Numbered from the stretch's first letter, positions 45,850 to 57,078 are shown. The stretch: 64,000 nt of DNA from Emydura subglobosa (GCA_007922225.1 ML679961.1:5935702-5999701); one strand, 5' to 3'. Program-made: numbers and translations. The notes: generated from the sequence alone by a model not told the origin.

Positions 45850-48463
45850 TTCCTCGGAGTGTCACAGGTGGAACAGATTGTTTAGGGTAAGCAAGTAGTG
45901 CATATTTCAAGGGACCATTCAAGGTGAAGTGGCCGATCACCACCACTCTGGTCAAAGGAAGTGGGGGAAAGCAGCATGGGAAGGGGTTGCTAGTGGGTTG
46001 TAGATTGTTGTAATAAGCCATAAATCCAGTGTCACAAGTCGGTGCATGACTTTTAGTGTCTAGCAAATCTGTGTTTTTTCTTATGATTGTCAGTGGGGAC
46101 ATGTGAATTGTCAGTGGTGTCGTCACTGTTATGAAAGAATTTTTTGAGGCAGTCGGCGGAAGAAGAATTCAACAACACTAAATTCCACCTGGTGAGATAA
46201 ACTGCCTCACATGGTATTTGCAACCCCAGGCTAGTAGAGGCTGAAGGGTAGTGGGTAAGATCCATGAGAGAGGAGTCCGTCTGAGCTGTGAAGTGCTAAG
46301 CACACATATGGCACTGTATAAATAATTGCAAATAAACTGCACCCTGGGCTCGGAGTGCAGGTGGCAAATGAGAGCTGACTGAGTGTAGAAATAGCTGGAT
46401 TTCTCTTGCACGTGCTGCAGTGCAGATATTTATCTGGCCAGCCACGTTCTGGATCAAGACTTTCTTGCAGTGACATCACAACGTTCAGTTCTGCCATGTG
46501 CAACCCCACAACGTGCTGTTCAGTGAACTGGAGTGGATCTCAGTCGGGTGGGTTTGGAGCTTGGCCCTTCATCTCCCACTCCCCCAATAATTCACCTCAG
46601 AGAAAAGCAAAGTGCGTCCCGCGTTGACACACAAGGGATGTTTAGTTTAATTCAACTCAAAAGGGTAAATCGCTAAGGGGAGCAGCCAGCAATAAAGTTC
46701 TTCAAAGTAAACCTCTTCCCTCTTGGGATGATGATTGTGAGCATCACTCTTCTTTCTTATCTTGAAAACTGGTACTCCCTTTCCCTCTTCTTCAGTGTTC
46801 GGAGACTGCCCCAACTGCCCAGGATTTGTCATTATGAAAAGCTCATTGGCACTGTCAGCTTGCAAACAAGTTTCCTGAATAACCTAGAATGCGTGTATGT
46901 ATTTCTGCACAGGTGCCTGCACTTTAATCATTTCTGACTCATTCACTTCTTCGCTCCTCATGAGCAGGTTTGATATTTCTAGTCCCTTTACCTAAATGTT
47001 TAACCTCGTTTTTGGCTTGCTACAAGCTAAAAGATGAAGCTGCCGCAGGCTGCGCTGCGTGATCAAACCAGCCAAACTCCTCGTGAAAGGTCGGAAAGGT
47101 GAAGGAATGCTCTTTGCACTTTCAAGGCTGAAGGCTCTGCAGCTATTTTTGATAAAGGCCTACTAAATAGTGTAGTACCTTGCCTTTCCCCTCCCCCCCC
47201 CGCCCCAGTCTTTCTTCCCCTCCCTGCCCCTTTCCAACACTTCAGATACAAAGAGTGCATCCCTCTATTTGTACAAATAGAAACACAGTGCAGCAGATGT
47301 AATATGCTGATAGACTTCATCACTCAGAGAAAGAGGGAAACAGAATTCCCTGTCACTGAGACACATGAGCGTGTTTTCCTCAAATTATTGTTGTCCAGCA
47401 GCTGACAGTGATGGCTTAATACTCCACTGAAGAGCAGCTAAAATCCAGCCCACATCTAGTCATATGTGAGCCTGCTATTTCATCTTTTCTACACATGCAC
47501 AGTGTGGCAAATGAATGGCAGAAGCCAATTGCAATGTACACGATTATAGATGGATGTCCTTATTTTGACATGGATACAATTGGGGGGGGGGGACGATTTA
47601 TCGCTGAAAGCTAGAATTTTCTGTGTAGTCATCAGAAACCACCATGGCATCTAACACAGAAAGAGCCTAATCCCCTACAGTAATTTTCAGATGTGATTAG
47701 TGAAACAGCATGTGTAAATCCCTCATTTGGATGCTTAATTAGCTGTTGGGCACGTAAATGCTAGTTTTATGGGCCTGCCCGGTGACTGGAGCATACAAAC
47801 ATGGGATTTGGCTGGGCTAGGAAGGCAGGCAGGCTCGAAAACAGGGCTCATGTCAAATAATTAATGGTACAAACAAACACACAGACAGATGCGATCCTAT
47901 TAACTTTGTTTTTAAGGCCAAATTCTGGGCCTAATTGCAAAACTGACACTGACTTTACTGGAACCAGGGTTTGGCCCTTTCTTACCAGGAAGAGATTAAC
48001 CTGTGTTGAAATCCCAGTCCCAACACATGATGTATTAGGATACAATAGGTCTTCTATTTGCACCTGCCAGTCTCTCTAAAACTCAGTCTGTTGACATTTG
48101 CAGGGCGACCCATTTCAGTTTAATACCTTTTGTAAATACCCACTTCAGCAGGATTTTTGCATAGGGTTTGTCAACACACTCCTGTTTGAGTTATTTCTCA
48201 GCAAAGATCCCTTGGGCCGTGGTGGTTTTCAGCAGCTTTTAGCACTCATCAATGAAAAAAAAAAAAATGAAATTAAAACAAGCTTAGTATACAGTGCGCA
48301 GCTAAATCAATTTGGTAATTTTTGTTTTTAATTAACTCTGCCAATACACAGCAAAATATCACAGAGGGTGAAGACATTGGAGCACATCACATGCACAGAT
48401 TTACTCAGCAGCTGAACAGCAGAGCTTCAGGAGATTCCCTCCGTACTTCAGCGTAAACACTCA
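45850..48463. other. Unassigned non-coding DNA
   Basis: This is 2.6 kb without a recognised gene or repeat. There is a C-rich run at about 47188-47202 and a G run at 47582-47591. Overlapping short frames on both strands have no domains. Confidence 0.5.
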
Positions 48464-48784
48464 GGGCACATCTGCACTGGTGCCTGTACACGTGTCCATG
48501 CACGTTGTTCCCTAATGTGACCCTGTTGTTCACACCTAAACTCTCAAGCACATGTCTAAGGACGAGTAAGCTAGTACGTCTGAGAGATGCGAGTAAGTAC
48601 ATAGCCTAGGCTATACTATGCCCGTTTGCCATGTGGACAGAGTAAGGGCCATGGACCAGGTCCTCAAGTTTCAATAGTCCTCCATCGCCAACCCCACAAT
48701 GCACTCAACCCTCATCTGACCTGTAAAGGGCTCTGTTCTGCCTTTTCATTGGTCGTAGTGTTCTGCACTGAACACTTCAGAACA

Positions 48785-49330
48785 GCTTTCCACTGCACTC
48801 AGTACAGACCAAGACAGGTGACAATAGATCCTGCTCCAAGAGCTGCTGCCTGGCACGCCGACCACCCTCGGGTGCTGATCAGTGTGGGATTGGAGTACAC
48901 CAGTCTCCACGGCTTCTCCCAGCGCAGCAGAAACATGCACCTGGACCGGGAAATTTCAGAGAGGCTGGAACAGGTGGGCATTCAGTGGACTCCCGCCCAG
49001 TGCCAGGAACGCTTGGAGCACATCAGGCTCCTGTACAGAACAGTAAAAGACTTGAGCCCTCCTAGAGCGACTGTTCGCCTTTGACGAGGAGCTTGGCTGG
49101 GTGATGTCAAAGGCTCCCAGTACAGAAAGTGATGGGACTCACAAGCCCCTCCTGCACCCTGCCCACCTCATCGTCCAACAGGATGCAGATGACGGGCGTG
49201 GAGAGGGGTATGCCGCAGGAGGCCAGGAGAATGTGATTCTGCACTTCAATCCAGAAGAGCCAGCTGAGGAAGCCCCTGCATTTATGGCCTCAAGCCATGG
49301 CAGGAATGAGAACCGGGGGCTGGTAAATTA
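48785..49330 (+). pseudogene. Myb/SANT trihelix-like protein of Harbinger type, frameshifted
   Basis: In PIF/Harbinger elements the second gene encodes a DNA-binding Myb/trihelix protein that carries the transposase to the nucleus and to the ends. The frame ending at 49081 contains REISERLEQVGIQWTPAQCQ followed by ERLEHIRLLYRTVKDLS, which fits the last two helices of a trihelix fold. The expected first-helix Trp may be the W in AAWHADHPRV. After a frameshift near 49060-49080, the next frame continues with FDEELGWVM, then an acidic stretch with NPEEPAEEAPAF, as linker regions of this family do. There is no intact start, so it is not functional as read. A domesticated MSANTD-type gene is a less likely alternative. 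Confidence 0.6.
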
Positions 49331-50300
49331 CAGTGGACCCCCCCTCCACCCACCCCACCAATATCCCCTCTTGCTCAGGTGCTAAATTCCTGATTTTAAG
49401 ACCCAGGGCATTTGAAGTACTGTGCACCAACCTTCCCTCCCTGCATAGCTATATCACTGGGACTCTGAACTGTAGTGTCACACCCCCGCCCCTTACCAAA
49501 TTCCTCCAACTTCTGCACCCTCCCGACAGCCCCTGTTCCACTCACCCAAGCAAGACATGCTTCTAAATCAATGATTTCACTGATTTCTGATGAACCGCTC
49601 CTTCTGCATTCGGCTCAAGCTGGATCTTAAAGACAGATTATTAACGAAAAATCCTCGTGCCCCTGTGTCTGTGCATTTCTCAGCCAGCTGGGCTGCCCTG
49701 GTCCTGGGGCTGCCCAGACTGGAGGAAGGGGGTGGGTGGATTAGAAAGGACAGGTGAGGACAGGACAGCTGTAGAAAATGTACAGTTAGTTGTCTAAAAT
49801 TAGTTACATGTCTTTTGCCCTTTGAAGATCACACAGTTTCAGTGTTTCTCCCACCCCCTTGATCTTACCTTCCCCTTACATAATGGGAGTGGCCTGGGAG
49901 AGGGCGGGAGGGAAGGTCCAGGAAGGGGAAGGGAAAAGAACACGGCCGTAGAACACTTTAGTTGTCTGCGGAAAAGTTAGTCACAGCCGTCCTGTCTCCC
50001 TTGGAAGATTATAAAGTTTTTACCATCCACGTCCCAGCTCTCTGGCCTCTCCCCGCGCTGAGCGATGCTGCCCAAGCTAAGGAAAGTGGGCGTGAAAGAA
50101 GGAGCTTCTCTGGCAATTGGGTAAATAAAGCGTGGCGTCCCTTGGCAGGAGGGAGAGGAGGGGCTTGCGTTGCTGATCGGAAACTTCAGGGAACGAAACG
50201 AAGTTTACGCGCGTCTCTTTCCCTCTTCATTTCAGCAGGCGGCAGGATTTTCTGGTGATGTGGGCAAGTGACTGGTGTTCCTGGTTCACATCTCCTTTTG
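49331..50300. other. Unassigned, with a duplicated 70-bp block
   Basis: There is no gene. The block at 49771-49838 (GTAGAAAATGTACAGTTAGT .. GAAGATCACACAGTTT) and the block at 49948-50019 (GTAGAACACTTTAGTTGTCT .. GAAGATTATAAAGTTT) are diverged copies of each other. Several CpGs lie at 50040-50260. It may be internal non-coding sequence of the Harbinger element. Confidence 0.45.
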
Positions 50301-50789
50301 CATGGAAGCTCCAAGAATATAGTCAATAGAGTCAACTGAGAATATAGTCAATTTCCAGTCAGGGCCTCCCAGGCCCATAAGCACATTTCTTGTTCAGCAG
50401 AAACTCCAGCTGGCTCCTGAGATTCAATGACAGGGCAAATCTATTAGGTCCATCTTCAGAGCTGACCAACCCGCTCCACTCAGCAATACAGAGAGAGGTG
50501 ACCCTTGGCAGAAACATCTCGCTGGCACAGATTGCAGGATCTCCCCCACAGGACTAGAAAGCCACCTCTCTTTGCCATGCCGGCTCCTTGAAACCTGCTC
50601 TGTTCTCCAAACACTGGCCAGCCTTTAAAGAAGAAATGGGGGACTGGTAACACAGCCCCTGGAAGGAGGTGCCCCCCCGCTTGAGACACTGAACATTAAA
50701 AACCATTAGTACACATATCTTACCATTTGTAGCCTCTGCTCCTTACCTACAGGCTGCCAGAGTTTTCTGAGCGTCAAGGATTCTCTAAG

Positions 50790-51092
50790 AGTCTCTGTAG
50801 GCGGGAGGTGTGGCCTCCCTCGGAGATTGACACCGAGGGAGAGCCAAGCCCCCCCTGGGGGTTGGAACCCAGGAAGGCAACAGCTGACCGGAAGGAGGTA
50901 GGCGGGGCTAGGCCTATAAAACCCAGGCCTGCCCGCTCAGCCAGAGCCCAGCAGCCCAGGGAGAAGATGTGGCCTCCCTCGGGGATTGACACCAAGGGAG
51001 AGCCGCCGGCGCTACCCCCTACAGGGGGATCTTCTACAGTCGTGTTCCCGGAATGCTGGAAAGTGTCCGAATTGCGGCCTTCAGCAGCAAAG
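50790..51092 (+). promoter_or_regulatory. LTR-like promoter segment with TATA box and direct repeats
   Basis: GGCGGGGCTAGGCCTATAAAA (TATA box at about 50928-50934) sits in a GC-rich context followed by CCTGCCCGCTCAGCCAGAGC, a layout typical of LTR retrotransposon promoters. A roughly 37-base segment, TGTGGCCTCCCTCGGAGATT onward (50811-50847), recurs with few changes at 50968-51004, bracketing the TATA box. No matching distal LTR was found. Confidence 0.45.
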
Positions 51093-51101
51093 TTACATTA
51101 G

Positions 51102-51431
51102 GTGGGGCGATTTCTCAGCTTCTTCCAGGAGGAAAAAAAATATATAGATAATGCTACCCTCGTCTTTGAATTGGCAGGAGCTTTGCCTCCTGGGCAGGAA
51201 ACCGTCCCGCCAGCACAGCAGGTGCAGCACCCTGCAGGGAGAAGACCTGAAAGAGCCGCACATGGTGGTGGACGGGGGAACCCGGAGCAGCTGGAATTCC
51301 TCGGGGCGCAGCAGGCTCTGGCTCGTCAGCAAGAAGAGATGCCGATGATCCAGCTCATGGAGCAGGGGGCATGCCCCGGGGAACGGGAGCATTCCCTAGT
51401 GAAGAGGCTCATTGAACTGGGGGCCGAATGA
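51102..51431 (+). CDS. Gag-like N-terminal fragment, unassigned
   Basis: This open frame of 109 codons lies downstream of the TATA segment on the same strand. The second half is Gln/Glu-rich and probably helical (EQLEFLGAQQALARQQEEM, then MIQLMEQ). That is the style of the coiled N-terminal region of some vertebrate Gypsy-type Gag proteins, but no capsid or zinc-knuckle motif is seen. The frame ends at a stop at 51429-51431 (TGA). A frame on the opposite strand (51093-51392) covers the same bases. I would treat this as a retroelement remnant, not a host gene. It could also be a spurious frame. Confidence 0.3.
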   Translation: MGRFLSFFQEEKKYIDNATLVFELAGALPPGQETVPPAQQVQHPAGRRPERAAHGGGRGNPEQLEFLGAQQALARQQEEMPMIQLMEQGACPGEREHSLVKRLIELGAE

Positions 51432-52247
51432 GTTGAGGGGGTCTTCCTGATGCCGAGGTTCAATCAGCAGCTACCACCACTATCTGCTCCAGCTGCCACC
51501 AGGATGCTACTTAGCCAGAGGATCCTGTTTCAAGGACCTCCAACCACAACACCCCCCAGGTGACAGGGAAAAGAACATGGAGCTGCAGGACTCCCGGGAC
51601 GTCACCTTCCACCAGCACCTGAAACCTCTCACAGTGTGGGATCCCCTTAGTGACCAGGAGGGCAACAATGATCCTGGAAGAGTCCCAGAACCCCACCAAG
51701 TGCCCACCCACTCCCAGGCCCTTGCAGGAGACATCCCTGGTTTTCTCCAAGAGTTTTTTTCCCCCATCGTTCCCTCCACCCTTTGGCAGGAGAAGGACAA
51801 GGAGACGGGTGCAGAGACAGTAGCATTTGGCCAGTGGTCCCACTCACATTCCCTTAATTTTTTAAAGGCGTGTGGTTGACCTCACCTTTTTTAGAATATT
51901 TCAATTACACATTCCAGCTAGTACTTTTAGTAAATGTTATCATTTCCTTCACTCATATATTGCCCCTCCTTCCTAAGTATGAAGAACTGAATACGTTTTC
52001 AGGTTCAGGACCAGGCCCCATGATTAACAGCACATAAAATTAAATGGCGGGTAACAATCTGATGTCTGATACTACAAACACTTTTGTCTGTCCCATGCCC
52101 ACATCCACCCACCCCCGCCAGCCTTCAGGTTCAGAAATCTCCAGAGTCCCACAGAAAGGGCAGTTAGTGTTATGTGCTTATAGAAAGTACTAGTTTTCAA
52201 CACTGCAGAAGTCTAAGACACAGAAGGTAGATGGACCTCTTTATGAC
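51432..52247. other. Unassigned, probably further retroelement remnant
   Basis: The frame at 51577-51879 and its mirror frames have no domain. No distal LTR or integrase-like sequence was found. Confidence 0.35.
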
Positions 52248-52250
52248 TTA

Positions 52251-52544
52251 GGCCAGGCCTACACTACAGACTTGTATCGGTATAACCACATCACTCAGAG
52301 GTGTGAAAAATCCACACACCTAAGCAACATAGTTACACGAACCTTACCCTCAGTGTAGACAATGCTATGCTAATGGGAGAGCTTTTCATGCCCACATGGC
52401 TACCACCTCTCACGGAGGTGGTTTAACCAGGCAGACAGGAGAAGCTCTCTCACCGACACAGAAGCGTCTTCACTAAAGTGCTACAGCAGCAGAGTTGCAC
52501 CAATGCAGCTGGACCGATGCAGCATTTTAAGGGTAGACCTGCCC
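52251..52544. mobile_element. PIF/Harbinger-type MITE with TTA duplication
   Basis: The left end GGCCAGGCCTACACTACAG follows TTA (52248-52250). The right end GGGTAGACCTGCCC is followed by TTA (52545-52547). The ends are inverted repeats (GGCCAGGCCTAC against GGGCAGGTCTAC). The element is 294 bp, has no coding capacity, and is nested inside the larger Harbinger region. Confidence 0.8.
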
Positions 52545-52547
52545 TTA

Positions 52548-53015
52548 GTTCACATGCAGAGAAATCAATACACAGTCCAGTAACAATACAGGCCAGGACA
52601 GAGTCTGCCACGTCCCCATGCACAAAGGGCCCCTCCTTCCCTCCTGATGCCTTTCAAGCATAACAGAGGATCCATGCTCTATAACTGCTGCTCAGTGCGG
52701 TTAGCACGCTGACAATAAGAATAACTGAATACCCCCACCACCACCACCCCTAGCAAGTCTTCACAAGGTCATTCAGCAACTGAGTGCTCCTGATAACAGA
52801 GGTTTGTAAACAAGTGTGAATAATGAAGCTCAAAACATTGCACAATGACTGGTTTGTAACTTGGCCTCCACCCTTCACAGTACAAACCCAGCCCTCGGGT
52901 GATAACCCAGCGGAGGTGCCCTGTAATAATTGCCTTGTATGTGTGCAATGTCACAGCAACAAAGGACTAGTGACCTTCATCTGCAAGAGAGCAAAACCAT
53001 CCCAAAGCTATGTAG
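52548..53015. other. Unassigned non-coding DNA
   Basis: This is a spacer between the MITE and CR1, with a short CAC repeat near 52736-52748. Confidence 0.5.
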
Positions 53016-53017
53016 CC

Positions 53018-54185
53018 CCACAAGTGGGGAAAGCGGTGGACATGATATACCTTGACATTAGCAAAGCTTTTGGTACGGTCTCTCACAGTATTCCAATCAG
53101 CAAGTTGAAGTATGGGTTGGATGAATGGACTATAAGGTGGATAGAAAGCTGGCTGGCTCATCGGGCTCAACCGGAAGTGATTAATGGCTCGATGTCTAGT
53201 TGACAGCCAGTCACAAGCGGAGTGCCCCAGGGGCCAGTGCTGGGGTTGGTTTTGTTCGACATCTTCATTAATGATCAGGAGGATGAGGTGGATTGCACCC
53301 TCAGCAAGTCTGCAGATGACACTATGCTGCGCGGAGTGGTAGATACGCTGGAGAGTAGGGATAAGATACAGAATGACCTAGAAAAATTGGAGGATTCGGC
53401 CAAAAAAAATCTGATGTGGTTCAACAAGGATAAGTGCAGAGACCTGTACTTAGGATGGAAGAATCCCATGCACTTCTACAGAATGGGGACCAACTGGCTA
53501 GGCAGCAGTTCTGCAGAAAAGGACTTGGGGGTTACAGTGGACAAAAAGCTGGATATGAATCAACAGTGTGCCCTTGTTGCCAAGAAGGCTAACGGCATAT
53601 TAGGCTGCATTAGTAGGAGCATTGCCAGCAGATCAAGGCAAGTGATTATTCCTCTCTATTTGGCACTGGTGAGGCCACATTTGGAGTATTGTGTCCAGTT
53701 TTGGACCCCCCACTACAAAAAGGATGTGGACAAGTTGAAGAATCCAGCGGAAGGCAACAAAAATTATTAGGGGGCTGGAGCACAAGACTTATAAGGAGAG
53801 GCTGAGGGAACTAGGCTTGCTTAGTCTGCAAAAGAGAAGAATGAGGGGGGATTTGATAGCAGCCTTTAGCTACCTGGAAAGGGGTTCCAGGGAGGATGAA
53901 GCTAGGCTGTTCTCAGTGGTGGCAGATGACAGAACTAGGAGCAACGGTCTCAAGTTGCAATGGGGGAGGTCTAGGTTAATATTAGGAAAATCCTCTTCAC
54001 TAGGAGGGTGGTGAAGCACTGGAATGGGTTACCTAGGGAGGTGGTGGAATCTCTATCCTTAGAGGGTTTTTAAGGCCCAGCTTGGCAGGGGTGATTTAGT
54101 TGGAGTTGGCCCTGCTTTGAGCAGGGGGATGGACTAGATGAGCTCCTGAGGTTCCTTCCAAATCTACTCTTCTATGATTCTATGT
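53018..54185 (+). mobile_element. CR1 LINE, reverse transcriptase to 3' end
   Basis: This is the longest CR1 coding stretch in the window. The frame at 52823-53203 (CR1 part from about 53020) gives VDMIYLDISKAFGTVSHSI, in which the catalytic Asp of LDxxKAFD is present. A stop follows at 53203. The frame at 53222-53770 gives VPQGPVLGLVLFDIFINDQ, then SADDTM (53309-53326; Ser replaces the usual Phe of FADD), then LYLALVRPHLEYCVQFWTP. The frame at 53817-54014 carries the tail block [20 protein letters not shown]. It ends with TTCTATGATTCTATG near 54170-54184. Few lesions are present, so the insertion is relatively young, but no intact ORF remains. It sits between the Harbinger gene remnants. Confidence 0.92.
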
Positions 54186-54206
54186 CCCAATGTTCCCTCA
54201 CGGGCA

Positions 54207-55349
54207 TTACCAGCAGCTGTGCAGGGTGTGAAGGTATCCCCTGGCACAGACAGATGGCATCCTCTGCCTCCCTGCAGTGCTGAAATGCACACACACATGG
54301 CATCCCCAGACCCCATGAGAACCAGACCCAGTGCACCCATGGGTGGGATCCAGCTGCCTATACAAGGTTTCTAAACCAGACTTGTCCTGTGCCCACTTGG
54401 GACAGAAGCACTTCACTTTACCTTCACAAACATCATGGAGTGTGCAGCAGGAGGTGATTAGACTAATGGCATTTGCCACATTGGCGTCCAGACAGGTGCA
54501 TAGGCAGCACCAACGAGATTTTAGTCTACCAAATACACATTCCATTATCATTCTGCAGCTCTGGAGCTTACAACTGAATTCCATTTTTCCAGGGTCTTTG
54601 ATGTCAGGATATGGTTTCATGTGCCTCCTTAGGAGCAGGTGTGTGGCATCCCCTTAAATAACAGCTGGCACAAAACAAACTACAGAAAACCACATCATTT
54701 ATGGGGAATAAAGTCTCATCTTCCCCCTTCAAGCACAATGCCAGTCTCCTCAGCACCTTGACATCGTGAGCCTTTGCAGTGTTTCCCACGTGGGTTTTCC
54801 TAAATCAGCCTGTGTGGTTCACTAAGCCTTGCAGAACGAGGAACAGTAACCTTTTTGGTTCACATACTCACTTGCCCCTTGTGGCAAGTAAAGTACTGAG
54901 CTATGAGTGCCATGGGGGGCCCTTGAACAGTTTGGAAACGCCGTCCTCTGAAATCCAGCTTTTATTTCTGGAACTTGGCTTATGTCAGCCACTCGAGGAG
55001 AAATCACGGTGTTAATTGCCTCACAAGCATGCACAACTACGGCTCTGACACTGGACTTTCCAACCCCAAAGTGGTTTGCAATGGAGCTATAGCTGTCTGG
55101 TGTTGCCAGCTTCCACAGGGCAATAGAAGCTCTCTTTTGAGCTAGTATGGCTTCCCTGAATCGAGTGTTCTGGTGTTGGAGGTTTGATGCAAGCGCCTCA
55201 CCCATCTCCATGAAGTGCTGTTTCTTCATTTGGAAGCCACTGCTTGTCATCCCAGGTTTCCAAAACAACAGGATCCCACCACACCAGGCTGGTTCTCCTG
55301 CACCAGAAGCAACGGTACACCCAAGGGCACACCATGGCAATACCAGCAT
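54207..55349 (-). pseudogene. PIF/Harbinger (HARBI1-type) transposase, broken
   Basis: Harbinger transposases are DDE nucleases that cut at the element ends and insert at TWA. On the reverse strand the frame from 55349 to 54822 contains an HTH region (ALWKLATPDSYSSIANHFGV then GKSSVRAVV), then AFPNCSRAPHGTHS. The family has a GxxDGTH-type motif there, so His replaces the first catalytic Asp. After a frame change, 54789-54604 gives AKAHDVKVLRRLAL, which holds the second Asp. The frame from 54620 gives MIMECVFGRLKSRW, with the third acidic residue, followed by the NAISLITSCCTLHDVCEGK block. Domain order and spacing are those of a full-length enzyme. Loss of the first Asp and the frame changes mean it is inactive. 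It is most likely the gene of the surrounding element. Confidence 0.85.
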
Positions 55350-55870
55350 TCACCGTCTCTGTACCACAGGAGCTGAATGAACGGTCATTGACTCTCAAGG
55401 TCAGTTGTCTTTGATGCATCAAAAAATTCTGCCAAATTCCATCCAGCGTCTCACTGATCGCCTACTCCACTGTATAAGCATTCGTCCTGCAAGAAGGCAC
55501 AGGAGCAAAACCAGATCACCGGCCCATTGCTCCATGTCTTCCACCCAGCTTGGCAGGAAACAACAGCAAGTAGTGAGGTGATCAGGAACTGCCATCGGCA
55601 AATATGTGAAGGGAGAGGACAGTACCAACACCACACAACAAGCAGCTCCTAGTGGGTCTCCTTGCCCCCACAAAACCCTGGGATACTGTCCCAAACGGTA
55701 GCAGCAATGTTGCGTAACAGCAGCAGCATGGACATAGGCACATAGGTGTACTCTGCGTTATACCCACATCCAGCACCGCATAACATGGACACGTGGTGTG
55801 GGTACGGGGAACACGTGTGAGCGTGTACCCGATCCAGTACTCGAGTATGCCTGCCAACAGGGACATAGCC
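55350..55870. other. Right subterminal region of the Harbinger element
   Basis: This is non-coding DNA from the transposase start to the right end. It contains the inverted word CATGGACACGTG at 55784-55795. Other overlapping frames are shadows. Confidence 0.5.
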
Positions 55871-55873
55871 TAA

Positions 55874-56140
55874 GCAGCACTTTTAAATGTCGTTAAATGC
55901 CAAGAGCTCGCAGTTATTCCCAAGCATTGACAGAGTTCCGCGTGGGAGTTGACTCAACAGAAGGGAAAACTAGCATTGCCTCCTCCCATCACAGTTAAAA
56001 AGGGCTCCGTATACTTTAATATCGATCCAGCCCCTACCCACCGGGAATCGGGGCCTGCAGCTGAATCTGGGATCAGCTAGTTGACCTGCAGCTGAATACC
56101 CTGCTTGACCAGACCCCCAATGGACCGCGAGGAATCACTA
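55874..56140. other. Unassigned non-coding DNA
   Basis: A short direct repeat with CTGCAGCTGAAT occurs twice near 56056 and 56087. Nothing else was recognised. Confidence 0.45.
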
Positions 56141-56149
56141 GGCCCAACC

Positions 56150-56375
56150 TTATGCCTAGTAACAGCACCAGGCTGGCGGCTGCTCAACACTTACGCCCGC
56201 AGCTGCGATCACTCCAGTGCCGGCCTTGTTCCTGCCCAGCCCAAGGCTGCTTCAGCCCTCCTCCCCTGCTTGGTTCCTGACTCCAGCTCTGACCCCGCCT
56301 TTTACTCCAGCTCTGACTTCTAGGCCTGACCACCCACACTCCGGTCTGCGACAACCCCGGAGTGAGAGACTTCCA
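56150..56375 (+). repeat. Possible LTR leader fragment
   Basis: TTGGTTCCTGACTCCAGCTC, followed by TGACCCCGCC and a second CTCCAGCTCTGAC, resembles the repetitive CTGACTCC-type leader of a turtle LTR retroelement family that I recognise only by style. Ends are not visible. Confidence 0.3.
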
Positions 56376-56876
56376 CATATCGTTATCACGCCTCATACAG
56401 AGATCTCACTGGTTTTTTTTCTAATCTCTTCCTAAGACTCTTTGCACCAAAAATGCGACAAGCAAGCCAGCTAATTTTCAACCCACTGAAACTGTAAACA
56501 GCTGAGTAAAATATTTTAAGATGCATTGTATTTTATGGCTCGCCTATAGGACACTTAACGGTATCAATTATTTCAGTGGAACTGTAAGTAACGGAGTCAT
56601 TAATTAACACGAGTTCATAACTATCCCATAATATGGGGTTAGCAGAATTCTACCTTCTCCAAAGCTGCTCTTATGGTATGTCATCAAAAAAGTAAAGAAC
56701 GCCATTTACAGCAGAAATATGAAGGCTGGCAAACGCTTGCAATAGTTTGCTATTAATGTTAGGTACCAAAGATTCAACAAAACATCAACACAAGATGGAA
56801 TTTCGCCTTACATGCTTCAACATCAACACGGACTGGAAAGAGATCCATAAAATACATTGAGGGCCTAATTATAGTC
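56376..56876. other. Unassigned AT-rich DNA
   Basis: No feature was recognised. Confidence 0.5.
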
Positions 56877-56879
56877 TAA

Positions 56880-57078
56880 GAAGGGTTTGTCTACATGGAG
56901 AGACAGTAACTGTGCAGCCAGCCAGGGTGAGAATCTATGGTGTACTAGCTTACAATGCACTAACTGGCCATATGGACCTTGCTACGACATGCTAGAAGTT
57001 CTATAGTGCGCTTTGACGTCCACACAGCAACTTACTGCACACAAGTTTCATGCATTAAGTCCCTGTGTAGACCAGCCC
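56880..57078. mobile_element. PIF/Harbinger-type MITE
   Basis: TAA (56877-56879) precedes GAAGGGTTTGTCTACATGG. The right end is the inverse of GGGCTGGTCTACACAGGGAC and is followed by TAA (57079-57081). The TAA duplication and the GTCTACA-type ends fit the family. No coding capacity is present. Confidence 0.65.

Larger units (their letters stand above)
48464..55870. mobile_element. Wreck of a two-gene PIF/Harbinger transposon with nested insertions
   Basis: The left end GGGCACATCTGCACTGG follows TCA. The right end, read inward, is GGCTATGTCCCTGTTGG and is followed outward by TAA. These resemble the GGCC..GTCTACAC ends of the MITEs in the window. A 12-base word (CACGTGTCCATG) lies 25 bp inside the left end (48489-48500), and its inverse lies 75 bp inside the right end (55784-55795). 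Between the ends are a forward trihelix/Myb-like ORF remnant and a reverse Harbinger transposase remnant, the two proteins used by autonomous PIF/Harbinger elements. Later insertions occupy about 50.8-51.9, 52.25-52.54 and 53.0-54.2 kb. That both genes come from one insertion is an inference. Confidence 0.55.
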
